NCBI GenBank assembly: GCA_029550345.1
Contig: JAKPHK010000001.1
Location: 61,141 to 125,140, forward strand
Source of the DNA: Pseudomonadota bacterium
Lineage (GTDB): Bacteria > Pseudomonadota > Alphaproteobacteria > Sphingomonadales > Sphingomonadaceae
Length of the DNA stretch: 64,000 nt
Reading direction: 5' to 3'
Shown: positions 18,425 to 28,435 of the stretch, one piece after another
Layout: the number at the start of each line of letters is the position of its first letter
How positions within the stretch are numbered: the stretch's first letter is position 1
Notes under the pieces: generated by a model
What the model was told of the DNA's origin: nothing
The model's database searches: none
The model's input: only the letters and a program-made list of their open reading frames with translations
Made by a program: the position numbers and the translations under genes

Positions 18425-18445
18425 GCCGGGGCCATTGGCCCTGGC
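18425..18445 (+). other. Hairpin between rpsB and tsf
   Basis: A 9-base-pair stem GCCGGGGCC/GGCCCTGGC (one G-T pair) closed by a three-base loop, in the 75-base rpsB-tsf gap. It lacks a T-run, so it more likely stabilises the rpsB 3' end or partially attenuates transcription than terminates it fully, adjusting the S2 to EF-Ts ratio. Confidence 0.4.
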
Positions 18446-18475
18446 CGCCAGTCTATTTCAAGAAGGACAAGTCAC

Positions 18476-19420
18476 ATGGCCTATACCGCCACTGACGTGA
18501 AGAACCTGCGTGAGCGCACCGGCGCCGGCATGATGGATTGCAAGAAGGCGCTTGATGAAAGCGGCGGCGATTTCGAAGCCGCGGTTGACGCGCTGCGCGC
18601 CAAGGGCCTGGCTGCAGTCGCCAAGAAGTCCAGCCGCACTGCGGCCGAGGGCCTGGTCGGTGTGGCCGTTTCGGGCACCAAGGGCGTTGCGGTTGAAGTG
18701 AACTCGGAAACCGACTTCGTTGCCAAGAACGATCAGTTCCAGGACTTCGTGCGCAAGACCACCGACGTTGCCCTTTCGGCAGCTTCGGACGACGTCGAAG
18801 CGCTGAAGGCTGCTGCCTATCCGGGTGGCGGCACTGTTGCCGACACGCTGACCGCCAACGTCGCCACCATCGGTGAAAACCAGCAGGTTCGCCGGATGAA
18901 GACCGTTGCGGTCTCTTCGGGCGTGGTCGTGCCCTATATGCACAACGCCGCCGCGCCGATGCTCGGCAAGATCGGCGTGCTGGTCGCGCTCGAATCCGAT
19001 GCCGGTGCCGATGTGCTCGAACCGCTTGGCAAGCAGCTGGCGATGCATATCGCCGCCGCATTCCCGATGGCGCTTTCGGCCGACGATCTCGATCCTGAAG
19101 TGCTCGACCGCGAACGCAAGATCGCGCTTGAAAAGGCGACCGAGGAAGCAGCCAAGAGCGGCAAGGAAATCCCGGCTGACATCCTGGCCAAGCGCGCCGA
19201 CGGCGCTGCCGCCAAGTTCGCCAAGGACAACGCGCTGCTCAGCCAGGTCTTCGTGATGGATAACAAGACCCCGATCGCCCAGGTCGTCGAGCAGGCCGGT
19301 AAGGCCGCCGGCACCAAGATCGTGCTGAAGGACTATGTCCGCTTCCAGCTCGGCGAAGGCATCGAAAAGGTCGAAAGCGACTTTGCCGCCGAAGTCGCTG
19401 CGGCTGCCGGATTGAGCTGA
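18476..19420 (+). CDS. tsf: Translation elongation factor Ts
   Basis: Guanine-nucleotide exchange factor for EF-Tu, 314 residues, near the usual 300-310. The N-terminal UBA-like helix region [19 protein letters not shown] and the core motif [14 protein letters not shown] (the TDFVAKN loop that displaces Mg from EF-Tu) are exact family signatures. The downstream part includes two subdomains with [10 protein letters not shown] and ending in [22 protein letters not shown] precedes the ATG. The gene is followed by a strong rho-independent terminator, closing the rpsB-tsf unit. Confidence 0.97.
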   Translation: MAYTATDVKNLRERTGAGMMDCKKALDESGGDFEAAVDALRAKGLAAVAKKSSRTAAEGLVGVAVSGTKGVAVEVNSETDFVAKNDQFQDFVRKTTDVALSAASDDVEALKAAAYPGGGTVADTLTANVATIGENQQVRRMKTVAVSSGVVVPYMHNAAAPMLGKIGVLVALESDAGADVLEPLGKQLAMHIAAAFPMALSADDLDPEVLDRERKIALEKATEEAAKSGKEIPADILAKRADGAAAKFAKDNALLSQVFVMDNKTPIAQVVEQAGKAAGTKIVLKDYVRFQLGEGIEKVESDFAAEVAAAAGLS

Positions 19421-19449
19421 GCCTCGTTTCGGACTGTCCCGAAAAAGGC

Positions 19450-19489
19450 ACGGGCCGGATGTCCTGGGACATCCGGCCCGTTTCCGTTT
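19450..19489 (+). terminator. Rho-independent terminator after tsf
   Basis: Perfect 15-base arms at 19450-19464 and 19467-19481 (ACGGGCCGG... with its complement), giving a long GC-rich stem with a tight loop, followed by TTTCCGTTT. This is the strongest terminator in the window and separates rpsB-tsf from the esterase and pyrH. Confidence 0.9.
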
Positions 19490-19544
19490 GCGTGGGTCGG
19501 GCTACGCGACCAGGACACCATACGAACGACAAGGGGGGCTGCTG

Positions 19545-20477
19545 ATGGTTGCGCGTTTGCTGGGGCTGGGGGCAATGGTTGCCTGTGCCGTCATGTTCTC
19601 TCTGCAGTTCGGACAGGCGGCGAACTCGCAGCCAAACCTGACCGGGCAGCGCGGCGAGGGGTTGCCATATGAAATCCCGGGAACGCAGGTCTTCGATTTG
19701 CCGGATGCGAAGCGGGGCATCCCCTATCAGATCTATGTCAGCCTGCCCAAGAGCTATGGCCAGAACCCTGCTCGCCGCTATCCCGTGGTCTATGTGACCG
19801 ATGCCGATTATGGTTTCCCGATGCTTCGCCTGATCGGACGGCGGATGAACAACGAGCGCGAACAACTCGATGAATTCATCGTGGTCGGCCTCGCCTATGC
19901 CTCAGGGCAGGACAGCATGGCCAGCCGCCGCCGCGATTACACGCCGACAGCCAACGGACCTAGCACCGCTCCCGCCGGAGCGCTGCACGGTGAATCGCTC
20001 AAATACCGTGACTATTTGCGCGACATGGTGCTGCCTTTCGTGGACGGAAAGTGGCGTACGGATCCGGGGCGCCGGGTGCTGGTAGGGCATTCCTATGGCG
20101 GGTTGCTTGCGGCGCAGATCCTGCTGACCGAACCGGACCTGTTCAGCGGATATCTCCTGGGTAGTCCATCGTTCTGGTTCGACAAGCAGTTTATGCTGCG
20201 ACAGGCGCCGGATATGCTGGCGCGGCTCCAGCATATGGATGCTGCGGTCTATATGTATGTGGGTGAATTTGAGGCCTTGAAAAAAGGCGATCGGCGGTAT
20301 CAGCAGGAAGTCGATATGGTGTCTGATAACAAGAGCTTTGCTCGTTTTCTTCAAGCGAAAGGCTATGCTGGCTTGCGCCTTAAGTCAGAGGTTCTTTTAG
20401 GCGAGGATCATATGTCGGTTGCACCGCGCGGGTTTACGCAAGGCCTGTTGTTCCTGCTGCCCGGGAGCGGCCGCTAA
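19545..20477 (+). CDS. Secreted alpha/beta-hydrolase (putative esterase, esterase-D/enterochelin-esterase-like)
   Basis: 310-residue exported hydrolase with a signal peptide (1-26) and the esterase-D-type fold: [29 protein letters not shown], then nucleophile elbow GHSYGG with Ser183; a histidine near the C-terminus ([11 protein letters not shown]) is the likely catalytic base. Close families hydrolyse siderophore esters, acyl-glutathione or cell-wall esters; the substrate is unknown. ATG 19545 follows AAGGGGGG; an in-frame start at 19488 lies in the terminator and lacks signal-peptide sequence. It sits between tsf and pyrH, a pair adjacent in many bacteria, and its later half is somewhat more AT-rich than its neighbours. 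Confidence 0.85.
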   Translation: MVARLLGLGAMVACAVMFSLQFGQAANSQPNLTGQRGEGLPYEIPGTQVFDLPDAKRGIPYQIYVSLPKSYGQNPARRYPVVYVTDADYGFPMLRLIGRRMNNEREQLDEFIVVGLAYASGQDSMASRRRDYTPTANGPSTAPAGALHGESLKYRDYLRDMVLPFVDGKWRTDPGRRVLVGHSYGGLLAAQILLTEPDLFSGYLLGSPSFWFDKQFMLRQAPDMLARLQHMDAAVYMYVGEFEALKKGDRRYQQEVDMVSDNKSFARFLQAKGYAGLRLKSEVLLGEDHMSVAPRGFTQGLLFLLPGSGR

Positions 20478-20562
20478 GCCGGGGCTTGGCCTTTCCCTTT
20501 GCGTCACTCGCCCCAACTCGCTAAGGAGCGCGGCACACCAAACTTCCGGAATTTTCAGGCCC

Positions 20563-21282
20563 ATGACTCAGCCCGCCTACAAACGTATCCTGTTGAAACT
20601 GTCGGGCGAAGTGCTGATGGGCAGCCAGCAGTTCGGGATCGATCCCGAATTCGTGGCAGAACTGGCCAAGGAAGTGAAGGCGGCCAAGGAAACCGGGCTG
20701 GAAGTGTGCCTGGTGATCGGGGGCGGCAACATCTTTCGCGGGATGGCCGGGGCGGCCAAGGGGATGGACCGAGCCCAGGCCGATTACATGGGTATGCTGG
20801 CCACGGTAATGAACGCGCTGGCAATGCAGAACGCGCTGGAGCAGATCGGGGTTCAGACCCGGGTACAGAGCGCGGTGCAGATGGATCAGGTTTGCGAACC
20901 GGTGATCCGCCGCCGGGCCGAACGCCACCTTGAAAAGGGCCGGGTTGTGATCTTCGCCGCGGGCGTTGGCGCACCCTATTTCACGACGGACAGCGGCGCC
21001 GCGCTGCGTGCCGCCGAAATGCGCTGCGATGCACTGCTCAAGGGCACCTCGGTCGATGGTGTCTATGACAGCGATCCCAAGACCAATGCGGCAGCAAAGC
21101 GTTATGATACCGTCGATTACGATACAGTCCTGGCAGATAACCTGAAGGTTATGGATGCCAGCGCCGTGGCGCTGTGCCGCGATAATGATATTCCCATCGT
21201 CGTCTTCTCGATCCGCGAAAAGGGCAACCTGGCCAAGGTGCTGGCGGGTGAGGGGACGCAGACCATTGTGAAGAAGGGCTGA
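20563..21282 (+). CDS. pyrH: UMP kinase
   Basis: Hexameric bacterial UMP kinase (amino-acid-kinase fold, unrelated to eukaryotic UMP/CMP kinase), 239 residues, converting UMP to UDP with ATP and usually activated by GTP. Start region [15 protein letters not shown], the nucleotide loop [29 protein letters not shown], and [17 protein letters not shown] are family signatures. ATG 20563 is chosen because upstream in-frame sequence to 20419 lies in the esterase gene. First gene of the long pyrH-to-fabZ run; followed by frr after four bases. Confidence 0.96.
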   Translation: MTQPAYKRILLKLSGEVLMGSQQFGIDPEFVAELAKEVKAAKETGLEVCLVIGGGNIFRGMAGAAKGMDRAQADYMGMLATVMNALAMQNALEQIGVQTRVQSAVQMDQVCEPVIRRRAERHLEKGRVVIFAAGVGAPYFTTDSGAALRAAEMRCDALLKGTSVDGVYDSDPKTNAAAKRYDTVDYDTVLADNLKVMDASAVALCRDNDIPIVVFSIREKGNLAKVLAGEGTQTIVKKG

Positions 21283-21286
21283 TCCC

Positions 21287-21844
21287 ATGGCCAAGTATGA
21301 CAAGGCAGACCTCGAACGCCGGATGAAGGGCGCGGTGGAATCGCTGCGCCACGATCTGGGCGGCCTGCGCACCGGCCGCGCCAACACCGCGCTGCTCGAG
21401 CCGATTACGGTGGAGGTTTACGGCAGTCATATGCCGCTCAACCAGGTGGCGACCGTTTCCGCGCCCGAACCGCGGCTGCTTTCGGTGCAGGTCTGGGACA
21501 AATCGAACATCGGCCCCGTGGAGAAGGCGATCCGTTCGGCCGGGCTGGGGCTCAACCCGATCAACGATGGCAACAACATCCGCCTGCCGATCCCCGATCT
21601 GACCGAGGAGCGCCGCAAGGAACTGGCCAAGCTGGCGCATTCCTATGCCGAAAAGGCCCGCGTCGCGATCCGCAACGTCCGCCGTGACGGGATGGATGCA
21701 CTGAAAACTGACGAGAACAAGAAGGAAATCTCGGAAGACGACCGCAAGCGCGGCGAAGCCGAAGTGCAAAAGCTGACCGACGACATGATCAAGGAAGCTG
21801 ACGCCGTGGCGGCACACAAGGAACAGGAAATCCTCGGCAAGTGA
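21287..21844 (+). CDS. frr: Ribosome recycling factor
   Basis: Splits post-termination ribosomes together with EF-G. 185 residues, exact family length. The three-helix bundle and small beta domain are recognisable: [25 protein letters not shown], then [20 protein letters not shown], and the conserved [31 protein letters not shown] segment. The stop overlaps the uppS GTG start by four bases (GTGA), so translation is coupled. The pyrH-frr-uppS-cdsA order is conserved across many bacteria. Confidence 0.97.
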   Translation: MAKYDKADLERRMKGAVESLRHDLGGLRTGRANTALLEPITVEVYGSHMPLNQVATVSAPEPRLLSVQVWDKSNIGPVEKAIRSAGLGLNPINDGNNIRLPIPDLTEERRKELAKLAHSYAEKARVAIRNVRRDGMDALKTDENKKEISEDDRKRGEAEVQKLTDDMIKEADAVAAHKEQEILGK

Positions 21845-22533
21845 CGGAAGGGCGCGCCACCCATGGCGCGCGCCATGTCGCCATCATCATGGATGGCAAC
21901 GGGCGCTGGGCCAAAAAGCGCCATTTGCCGCGCGCGATGGGTCATCAGCGCGGGGTTGAGGCGGTGCGCACCCTGGTCCGCGCGGCCCGCGAAATGGGGC
22001 TTGAGGCGCTGACGCTCTATGCCTTCAGCACCGAAAACTGGCGCCGCAGCGAGGATGAGGTTTCGACCCTGATGGGGCTGCTCAAACGCTATATCCTGGC
22101 CGACCTTGAAGAGTTTGTCGCCAACAACGTGCGCCTCAAGATCATCGGTGATTACCGTAAGTTGGCGGGTGATATTGTCGAACTGCTGGAAGATGCGCTG
22201 GCGCGTACCGCCGGGAATGACGGCACGACGCTGGTGGTTGCGCTCAACTATGGCTCGCAGGACGAGATTGCCCGCGCCGCCGCCAGTGCTGCAGCCAAGG
22301 GCGCAGTGACGGTGGAGGGCATCGAGGCGGAGCTCGACACGGCGGGCCTGCCGCCGCTCGACCTGCTGATCCGCACCTCGGGCGAGGTTCGGCTGTCGAA
22401 CTTTCTGCTGTGGCAGGCAGCCTATGCCGAAATGGTCTTTGTCGATACGCTGTGGCCCGATTTCACGCCTGCGCATCTAGCAGCGGCGCTGCAGGATTTT
22501 GCCGGACGGGAGCGGCGCTATGGCGGGCGTTGA
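21841..22533 (+). CDS. uppS: Undecaprenyl diphosphate synthase (isoprenyl transferase)
   Basis: cis-Prenyltransferase making the C55 lipid carrier for peptidoglycan and polysaccharides from farnesyl diphosphate and IPP. 230 residues. The catalytic N-terminal motif [13 protein letters not shown] and the later [12 protein letters not shown] and [18 protein letters not shown] motifs are intact. The start is GTG 21841, overlapping the frr stop; family members begin only slightly before this motif, which supports it. A few bases before its stop the cdsA start lies inside this gene, so the two are coupled. Confidence 0.96.
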   Translation: MTEGRATHGARHVAIIMDGNGRWAKKRHLPRAMGHQRGVEAVRTLVRAAREMGLEALTLYAFSTENWRRSEDEVSTLMGLLKRYILADLEEFVANNVRLKIIGDYRKLAGDIVELLEDALARTAGNDGTTLVVALNYGSQDEIARAAASAAAKGAVTVEGIEAELDTAGLPPLDLLIRTSGEVRLSNFLLWQAAYAEMVFVDTLWPDFTPAHLAAALQDFAGRERRYGGR

Positions 22534-23266
22534 GAGCAAAAAGAGCGACCTCGGCGTCCGCGCCCTTTCGGCGATTGTCATGGTTGTCGTGGCCGGAACG
22601 GCGCTATGGCTGGGCGGCTGGGGCTGGACCCTGTTCGTCGCCGCAGTCGGCATTGGCGTTATGTGGGAATGGTGGGGGCTGGTTCGCGGGTTCGTGAATG
22701 GCGTTTTCGGCCGGGTGCTGTGGCTGCTGGGCGGGCTGGTCTATGTCGGGCTGGCAGTGGCGATGCTGATGGCTTTCCGGGCCGAACCGATCCCGGGATG
22801 GGCGATGCTGATCGTCGTGCTGCTGGGGGTCATCTTTACCGATGTCGGCGCCTACTTTGCGGGGCGCACGATTGGCGGACCGAAGATCGCCCCCGCAATC
22901 AGCCCTTCGAAGACCTGGGCTGGCCTTGGCGGCGGGATCCTGGGCGCATCGCTGGCTGTGACAATCAGCACCTGGATCTATACCGGTCCTGCATTCGCAC
23001 GAGCGGCCGGAATCGAACTCGACCCGTCCGAGCTGGGATCGCGCTGGCCATCGCCTGCCGCTGCGCTGATCGCGGGCACTGCGCTGGCGGTCGTGGCCCA
23101 GGCCGGCGACTTTTTCGAAAGCTGGATGAAACGCCGGGCGGGGGTTAAGGATTCGGGCAAGCTGATCCCGGGCCACGGCGGTCTGTTCGATCGTACCGAC
23201 GGGATGATCGCGGTCCTGTTCGCGCTAGGGCTGCTTTCACTGCACTCCTTCGTGTTCAAAGCATGA
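22520..23266 (+). CDS. cdsA: Phosphatidate cytidylyltransferase
   Basis: Integral membrane enzyme forming CDP-diacylglycerol from phosphatidic acid and CTP, the precursor used by PssA and PgsA also encoded in this window. 248 residues with about six to seven hydrophobic segments; the C-terminal signature is complete: [20 protein letters not shown] followed by GLFDRTDG. I choose ATG 22520 behind GGGAG; a TTG at 22499 is in frame but less likely. It overlaps uppS by 14 bases and dxr by four. Confidence 0.94.
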   Translation: MAGVESKKSDLGVRALSAIVMVVVAGTALWLGGWGWTLFVAAVGIGVMWEWWGLVRGFVNGVFGRVLWLLGGLVYVGLAVAMLMAFRAEPIPGWAMLIVVLLGVIFTDVGAYFAGRTIGGPKIAPAISPSKTWAGLGGGILGASLAVTISTWIYTGPAFARAAGIELDPSELGSRWPSPAAALIAGTALAVVAQAGDFFESWMKRRAGVKDSGKLIPGHGGLFDRTDGMIAVLFALGLLSLHSFVFKA

Positions 23267-24420
23267 CCTGCCGCTCCATCTCCATCCTCGGCGCGACCGG
23301 CTCGATCGGCGCTTCGACGCTCGATCTGATCCGGCGGCAGCGGGAGCAATGGCGAGTGGTGGCGCTGACGGCCAATGGCAATGCTGCCGACCTCGCACGG
23401 CTGGCGCGCGAATTCGGCGCGGAACTGGCGGTTGTGGCCGACGAAAGCGCGCTCCCGGCGCTGCGCGAGGCGCTGGCGGACAGCGGAATCGAAGCTGCGG
23501 GCGGGGCTGATGCACTGGTAGCGGCGGCTTCGCTTGAGGCCGACATCACCGTCGCCGCAATCGTCGGCTGTGCAGGGCTTGCCCCGACCATGGCGGCGAT
23601 CGAGCAGGGCCGCACGGTCGCGCTGGCCAACAAGGAAGCACTTGTTTCCGCCGGTGACGTCATGACGGCGGCGGTCGCCCGGCACGGCACCACACTGCTG
23701 CCGGTGGACAGTGAGCACAACGCGATCTTCCAGTGCCTTGCCGGCAACGATCCGGCGCACGTCCGTTCGATCACGCTGACGGCCAGCGGCGGGCCGTTTC
23801 GTGACTGGTCGGTGCAGCAGCTTGCCGCCGCCACACCCGCGCAGGCTGTGAAACATCCCAACTGGGACATGGGCGCGAAGATCAGCGTCGATAGCGCCAC
23901 CATGTTCAACAAGGGGCTTGAGCTGATCGAGGCGCACCACCTGTTCCCGGTGGGGCTGGATAAGCTGCGGATCGTGGTTCACCCGCAATCGGTAGTTCAT
24001 TCGATGGTCGAATACCGCGATGGCTCGACCCTGGCGCAGCTTGGTCCTTCGGATATGCGGGTGCCGATCGCCTCGTGCCTGGCCTGGCCGCAGCGGATGG
24101 ATACGCCGTGCGATCCGCTCGATCTGGCGGCGCTGGGCGAACTGACGTTCCGTGCGCCGGACGAGGATCGCTTTCCTGCCACCAGGTTGTGCCGCCAGGC
24201 GGCCGAGGCGGGCGGGGCGGCTCCAGCGGTTCTCAATGCCGCGAACGAGATTGCGGTTGCGGCATTCCTGGCCGGACACCTGCCGTTCACCCGGATCGCG
24301 GTAATGGTGGAAGAGACGTTGGGGTGCTATGCGCCTGGTGCACCGGTTTCGCTTGGCGACGTGATCGCTATCGATGCCGAGGCGCGAAGCGCGGCGCGCC
24401 GCTTGATGGAGCTTGCCTGA
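23263..24420 (+). CDS. dxr: 1-deoxy-D-xylulose-5-phosphate reductoisomerase
   Basis: Second enzyme of the MEP isoprenoid pathway: NADPH-dependent rearrangement and reduction of DXP to MEP, the fosmidomycin target. 385 residues. The Rossmann loop ILGATGSIGASTLDLI, the catalytic region VDSEHNAIFQCL with metal-binding acidic residues, the flexible-loop segment KHPNWDMGAKIS and HPQSVVHSMVEY are all present. It overlaps cdsA (ATGA) and is followed directly by rseP. Its product feeds UppS encoded two genes upstream. Confidence 0.97.
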   Translation: MTCRSISILGATGSIGASTLDLIRRQREQWRVVALTANGNAADLARLAREFGAELAVVADESALPALREALADSGIEAAGGADALVAAASLEADITVAAIVGCAGLAPTMAAIEQGRTVALANKEALVSAGDVMTAAVARHGTTLLPVDSEHNAIFQCLAGNDPAHVRSITLTASGGPFRDWSVQQLAAATPAQAVKHPNWDMGAKISVDSATMFNKGLELIEAHHLFPVGLDKLRIVVHPQSVVHSMVEYRDGSTLAQLGPSDMRVPIASCLAWPQRMDTPCDPLDLAALGELTFRAPDEDRFPATRLCRQAAEAGGAAPAVLNAANEIAVAAFLAGHLPFTRIAVMVEETLGCYAPGAPVSLGDVIAIDAEARSAARRLMELA

Positions 24421-24421
24421 A

Positions 24422-25531
24422 TTGATCGAATCGCCATCGCTGCTGCTTACCATCGGGGCCTTCCTGCTGTTGCTTGGGCCACTGATCGTCTTGCACGAAT
24501 TGGGGCATTATTACGCCGGGCGGCTGTTCGGCGTGCGCGCGCAGACCTTTTCGGTCGGGATCGGCAAGGAACTGTGGCACCGGATCGACAAGCGCGGCAC
24601 GCGCTGGCGGATCGCGGCGATCCCGCTGGGCGGCTATGTGCTGTTCGCCGGTGATGCCGATGCCAGCAGCAAGCCCGATCCGGCGCTGGAAGGTGCCTCG
24701 GCCGAGGAGTTGAAAGGCACTTTCCCGGGGGCACCGCTGTGGCAGCGCACGCTGATCGTCCTGGCCGGGCCCTTCGCCAACCTGCTGGTGGCTGCCGCGA
24801 TCTATTTTGGCATCGCGCTGAGTTATGGCGTTCCCTATCTTCCGCCGGTCGTGGCCGAGTTTTCAGAGAATTCGGCCGCGCAGCAGGCGGGAATCCAGAT
24901 CGGTGACCGGATCGTTGCGATCGACGATGCCCGGATCAAGGATTTCACCGACATCGCGCCGCGCGTTGCGCTCTATCCGGGGCAGCAGGTGACTGTCACA
25001 GTCGATCGGGCCGGGCGCACGCTCGATTTTCCGGTCAGGATTGCCCTCTACAAGGAGAAGGACAGCTTCGGTAACGAAACCGAGCGCGGCCTGCTGGGGG
25101 TGGCGGGCGTGCAGGGGGAGATGCGCTCGATCGGGCCGGTCGGAGCAGCCGGGTTTGCGGTTTCGACCACCGCAGACGGTTTCCGCTTCATCGCGGTCGG
25201 GCTCAAGCAGATCGTATTTGGTGAGCGGTCGCTGAAGGAGATGGGCGGATTGCCCAAGACGGCCAAGGTTTCGGGCGAAATGCTTACCCTTGGCTGGGGC
25301 GTGTTCCTGGGCTTTGCAGCCTTCGTCTCAATTAATTTGGCATTCATCAACCTGCTGCCAATCCCCACCCTCGACGGTGGGCACCTGGCTTTCTATGCCG
25401 CGGAGGCAGTCCGCCGCAAACCGCTGGGTGTCCGCAGTCAGGAATTCGCGTTCCGGATCGGTATGGCCTTCGTCATTGCCGTCGCCCTGTTCGTGAATGT
25501 GAACGATCTGGTTACCCTGTTCCTGAAATAG
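24422..25531 (+). CDS. rseP: Intramembrane site-2 zinc metalloprotease RseP
   Basis: Inner-membrane S2P protease that cleaves anti-sigma factors and remnant signal peptides. 369 residues from the TTG at 24422; another in-frame TTG at 24413 overlaps dxr and would add three residues. The zinc site HELGH is at 25-29 in the first helix, with the third ligand in LLPIPTLDGGH near the C-terminus. One PDZ domain is visible (SENSAAQQAGIQIGDRIVAID). The proteobacterial form often has two PDZ domains; the second looks degenerate here. It precedes bamA, consistent with a role in envelope stress. Confidence 0.93.
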   Translation: MIESPSLLLTIGAFLLLLGPLIVLHELGHYYAGRLFGVRAQTFSVGIGKELWHRIDKRGTRWRIAAIPLGGYVLFAGDADASSKPDPALEGASAEELKGTFPGAPLWQRTLIVLAGPFANLLVAAAIYFGIALSYGVPYLPPVVAEFSENSAAQQAGIQIGDRIVAIDDARIKDFTDIAPRVALYPGQQVTVTVDRAGRTLDFPVRIALYKEKDSFGNETERGLLGVAGVQGEMRSIGPVGAAGFAVSTTADGFRFIAVGLKQIVFGERSLKEMGGLPKTAKVSGEMLTLGWGVFLGFAAFVSINLAFINLLPIPTLDGGHLAFYAAEAVRRKPLGVRSQEFAFRIGMAFVIAVALFVNVNDLVTLFLK

Positions 25532-25672
25532 GGCAGGGGCCGGAAGGACTGGAAAACTGCGGAAGGTTGCAGCAACTTCGCTTGATAGATCGGGGCGCAT
25601 CGGGCAGAGGGCGGCGACGTGTCTGCGCGTTGTGGATGACTTGCCCCCGGCAAGGCGAACCGCAGCCAACAA

Positions 25673-28435
25673 ATGACGGGAAATGCCGTGCCGATGAATG
25701 AAACTCCCCTGGATCGCGCCCGCTCTATCAGCGCCGGTCTGCCGATGGCCGCCCTGCTGCTGGGTAGCACGATCCTGGCCGGGCTGCCCGTTGCGGCGTT
25801 TGCCCAGACGGCAGAGCCTGCTCCTGCCCCGGTGCCTGCTGCTCCGGCCGGCGATACGATCCAGTCGATCACCGTGGTTGGCGCACAGCGGCTCGAACCT
25901 GATACGATCCGCACCTATATCAAGTTGCGTTATGGCCAGCCCTATACCCAGGCCGCGGCCGACCAGGCGCTGAAGGACCTGTTCGCGACCGAACTGTTCG
26001 CCGATGTCCAGATCCGCAACGACGGCGGCAATGTGACGATCGAGGTCAAGGAAAACCCGGTGATCAACCGGATCATCCTTGAAGGCAACAAGCGGTTGAA
26101 GGCGGAAAAGATCCTGCCCGAAATCAAGCTGGCGCCGCGCCAGATCTTCACCCGGTCCAAGGTTCGTGCCGACGTGGCCCGGATCATCGAGCTGTACAAG
26201 CGGCAGGGCCGCTTCGCCGCTTCGGTCGAACCGAAGATGGTGATGCTTGAGCAGAACCGCGTCGATATCGTGTTCGAGATCAACGAAGGGCCCAAGTCGA
26301 AGGTCCGCAAGATCAATATCATCGGTAACGAGGCCTTTAACGATAGCGAACTGCGCGGTGAGATGATCACCAAGCAGACCAGCTTCACCCGGATTCTCTC
26401 CTCGGGAACGACCTACGACCCGGATCGGATGGCCTTCGACCAGCAGAAGCTGCGTCAGTTCTATCTGACCAAGGGGTATGCCGATTTCCGGATTGTTTCG
26501 GCTGTGGCCGAGCTAACGCCGGACAAGAAGGACTTCATCCTGACCTACGTGGTCGAGGAAGGTCCGCGCTACAAGTTCGGTGATGTGAAGGTTGAAAGCC
26601 AGCTGCGCGATTTTGATGGCGATCGGCTGACGTCGCAGTTGCCGATGAAGAAGGGTGACTGGTACGACGCGAAGATGGTCGAAGATACGATCGATCGTCT
26701 CAACCAGACGCTCGGCACCTTTGGCTATGCCTTCGCCGATGTGCGTCCGGAATATGCCCGTAACAAGGACGATCTGACGATGAGTCTGACGTTCCAGATT
26801 GCGGAAGCACCGCGCGTTTATGTTGAGAAGATCGACGTCAACGGCAACACCCTGACCCAAGATAAGGTCGTTCGCCGTGAATTCCGCCTGGCGGAAGGCG
26901 ACGCCTTCAACTCGCTGCAGGTCAAGCGTTCGACCAGCCGCATCAACTCGCTCGGCTATTTCCAGGAAAAGTTCGAGATCGAGCAGAAGCCGGGTTCGGC
27001 CCCAGATCGGATCGTCCTTGAAGCCAATGTCGAGGAAAAGCCCACCGGGCAGCTTCAGCTTTCGGCCGGCTATTCCAGCCTCGAAGGCCTGATTTTCCAG
27101 GGCTCGATCGAACAGCGCAATTTCCGTGGGCGCGGGCAGACGATCGGGCTTAACCTGGCCTATTCGAATTACTCGAAGCAGGTCGATATCAGTTTCACTG
27201 AGCCCTATTTGTTCGACAAGAACATCAGTCTGGCGCTGAACGTCTATCGCCGCGATCTAAACAGCTTCAACTACTACAACAACGATCGTAACACGATTTA
27301 CCAGCAGGCGACCACGGGCTTCCAGATCCGCACCGGGATCCCGGTAACCGAATATATCTCCGCGGTCGGCAGCTATACCTTCAACTATGACGACATCAGC
27401 GTTGATAAGAGCCAGTACTTCTCCGATCGTCAGAACCCGCCGCTGCTCGAATGCGATCCGCTGATCGCCGGGCGTTATCTGTGCGACGCTCTCGGCAAGC
27501 GGACCAGTTCGATCCTGGGTCTCTCGCTGATCTATGATTCGCTCGATAACCGCTACCGTCCCTCGCGCGGTCGTGCCGTTTCGGTGACGACCGAGTTCGC
27601 GGGTCTTGGCGGCTCGGTCAAATATGTCCGGATGCGCGGCAACGCGGCGCAGTATTACTCGCTGGGCAAGGGCTTCGTCTTCTCGCTGCGTGCCGAAGGC
27701 GGGGTGGTGATGCCGTGGGGTGGTGGGTCCACCGCCGCCGGGGTTGACGCGGTTCGTCTGACCGACCGCTTCTATCTGGGCGAACCGCAGCTGCGCGGCT
27801 TTGACATCCGCGGGATCGGGCCGCGCGTGATCCGCCAGTTCATCGTCGATGACGGCAATGGCGCACCGCTGGTTGTCACCGATCGCGATCAGGTGGTCGA
27901 TGACGCGCTGGGCGGTCGCTATTACTACCTTGGCCATATGGAATTGGAAATCCCGCTGGGCTCGGGTGCGCGCGAGATGGGCCTGCGTCCGTCGATCTTC
28001 ATGGACGTCGGCGCGGTGTGGGGCGTGAAGACCCCGGCGCTGCAATCGAGCCCGTTCCCGAACGGCACTTTCGTGCCGTCGCGCGACAGCAGCGGCAATG
28101 CGCTGTACACGCAGATTGACGCGGCCGAACTCAACACGTCGAACGTCTGTACGGTTACCGCGGCATCGACTGTGACTAGCCCGACCAACACCATCACTCT
28201 GTCCTGTATCCCGACCGGCGTTACGGCGGGGCAGAATACGGCGATCGGCTCGACCATTCCCGCCTTCCAGGAAATTTTCGTCGGCAACTCCGCCAAACCC
28301 CGTATTTCCGTGGGCATCGGGGTGAACTGGAACTCGCCGTTTGGTCCGTTCCGGATCGACTTTGCCCATGCAATCACGAAGGTCGAAGGTGATGACACCA
28401 AGTCCTTCACGTTCAACGTAGGAACCCAATTCTGA
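25673..28435 (+). CDS. bamA: Outer membrane protein assembly factor BamA
   Basis: Omp85 insertase of the BAM complex, 920 residues, at the long end for the family. After a signal peptide (ending FAQ near residue 45) come five POTRA domains (about 55-440, starting IQSITVVGAQRLEPDTI) and a 16-strand barrel. The lid-loop motif is LRGFDIRG near 708. A loop of about 90 residues between late strands (roughly 783-870) is rich in Ser/Thr and holds two cysteines. The last strand ends in phenylalanine (NVGTQF), the BAM recognition signal. ATG 25673 is used; ATG 25694 is an alternative. It overlaps ompH by one base. Confidence 0.95.
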   Translation: MTGNAVPMNETPLDRARSISAGLPMAALLLGSTILAGLPVAAFAQTAEPAPAPVPAAPAGDTIQSITVVGAQRLEPDTIRTYIKLRYGQPYTQAAADQALKDLFATELFADVQIRNDGGNVTIEVKENPVINRIILEGNKRLKAEKILPEIKLAPRQIFTRSKVRADVARIIELYKRQGRFAASVEPKMVMLEQNRVDIVFEINEGPKSKVRKINIIGNEAFNDSELRGEMITKQTSFTRILSSGTTYDPDRMAFDQQKLRQFYLTKGYADFRIVSAVAELTPDKKDFILTYVVEEGPRYKFGDVKVESQLRDFDGDRLTSQLPMKKGDWYDAKMVEDTIDRLNQTLGTFGYAFADVRPEYARNKDDLTMSLTFQIAEAPRVYVEKIDVNGNTLTQDKVVRREFRLAEGDAFNSLQVKRSTSRINSLGYFQEKFEIEQKPGSAPDRIVLEANVEEKPTGQLQLSAGYSSLEGLIFQGSIEQRNFRGRGQTIGLNLAYSNYSKQVDISFTEPYLFDKNISLALNVYRRDLNSFNYYNNDRNTIYQQATTGFQIRTGIPVTEYISAVGSYTFNYDDISVDKSQYFSDRQNPPLLECDPLIAGRYLCDALGKRTSSILGLSLIYDSLDNRYRPSRGRAVSVTTEFAGLGGSVKYVRMRGNAAQYYSLGKGFVFSLRAEGGVVMPWGGGSTAAGVDAVRLTDRFYLGEPQLRGFDIRGIGPRVIRQFIVDDGNGAPLVVTDRDQVVDDALGGRYYYLGHMELEIPLGSGAREMGLRPSIFMDVGAVWGVKTPALQSSPFPNGTFVPSRDSSGNALYTQIDAAELNTSNVCTVTAASTVTSPTNTITLSCIPTGVTAGQNTAIGSTIPAFQEIFVGNSAKPRISVGIGVNWNSPFGPFRIDFAHAITKVEGDDTKSFTFNVGTQF

